The notes below the pieces were generated by a model, which worked only from the letters and a program-made list of their open reading frames with translations, was not told where the DNA came from and did not search any database. Of a DNA stretch of 6,739 nt, positions 6,700 through 6,739 are shown in pieces; within the stretch, counting starts at the first letter, position 1, and every line of letters starts with the position of its first letter. The translations under genes and the position numbers were made by a program. This stretch comes from Brachybacterium sp. (GTDB lineage Bacteria; Actinomycetota; Actinomycetes; Actinomycetales; Dermabacteraceae), in the NCBI GenBank assembly GCA_027322375.1, contig DAHVRS010000554.1, forward strand, positions 1 to 6,739, written 5' to 3'.

Positions 6700-6739
6700 C
6701 CTGGCCCCGTACGGTGTTGCCCGCTTGACTTCCATTCCC

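Noticed and set aside
6725..6730. TTGACT near the right edge as a -35 element for a downstream gene
   Set aside because: It matches the consensus well, but no -10 or gene is visible before the window ends, so it cannot be supported.
1..6739. A new defence, mobile or biosynthetic system
   Set aside because: All genes are recognised housekeeping-type families in a known conserved order. There are no transposase, integrase, toxin, nuclease, array or tRNA-edge signals.

Overview
The window is a very GC-rich, gene-dense chromosomal segment from an actinomycete. Codons end mostly in G or C, GTG starts are common, and the gene order is the classic actinobacterial acyl-CoA carboxylase locus. The content fits a Micrococcales-type organism, and a Dermabacteraceae/Brachybacterium-like source is a guess from general resemblance. 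No mobile element, CRISPR array, tRNA or rRNA is visible, and the base composition looks uniform.

Layout, left to right. (1) Bases 1-250, minus strand: 5' part of a biotin-protein ligase gene (birA) cut off by the window edge. (2) Bases 251-414: divergent intergenic region with overlapping candidate -10 elements for birA and accD. (3) 415-2004: carboxyltransferase beta subunit (AccD/PccB type). (4) 2001-2279: small epsilon subunit, start overlapping the accD stop. (5) 2280-2371: short gap with a hairpin (probable terminator), a 9-bp direct repeat and a TAGACT -10 element placed for leaderless transcription. (6) 2372-4066: DUF885 family protein with an HEGxPGHH putative metal-binding motif. 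(7) 4063-4824: Maf-family nucleotide pyrophosphatase, start overlapping the DUF885 stop. (8) 4825-4880: gap with a second TAGACT element. (9) 4881-6659: alpha subunit with biotin carboxylase and biotin carboxyl carrier (BCCP) domains. (10) 6660-6739: strong GC-rich hairpin, probably a terminator.

How the genes work together. The alpha subunit carries biotin on Lys557 and carboxylates it with ATP and bicarbonate. The beta subunit moves the carboxyl group to an acyl-CoA. The epsilon subunit helps assemble and activate the alpha-beta complex. BirA attaches the biotin. The products (malonyl-CoA and/or methylmalonyl-CoA) feed fatty-acid synthesis or propionate metabolism. Maf and the DUF885 protein are genomic neighbours without an obvious biochemical link.

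This is mostly a conserved housekeeping locus, and I see no evidence of a new defence, mobile or biosynthetic system. The points most worth checking are the DUF885 gene inserted between the epsilon and maf genes, the Ile at the acyl-CoA specificity position of the beta subunit, the overlapping divergent promoter, the leaderless-type start of the DUF885 gene, and a small hairpin covering the epsilon-gene ribosome site.
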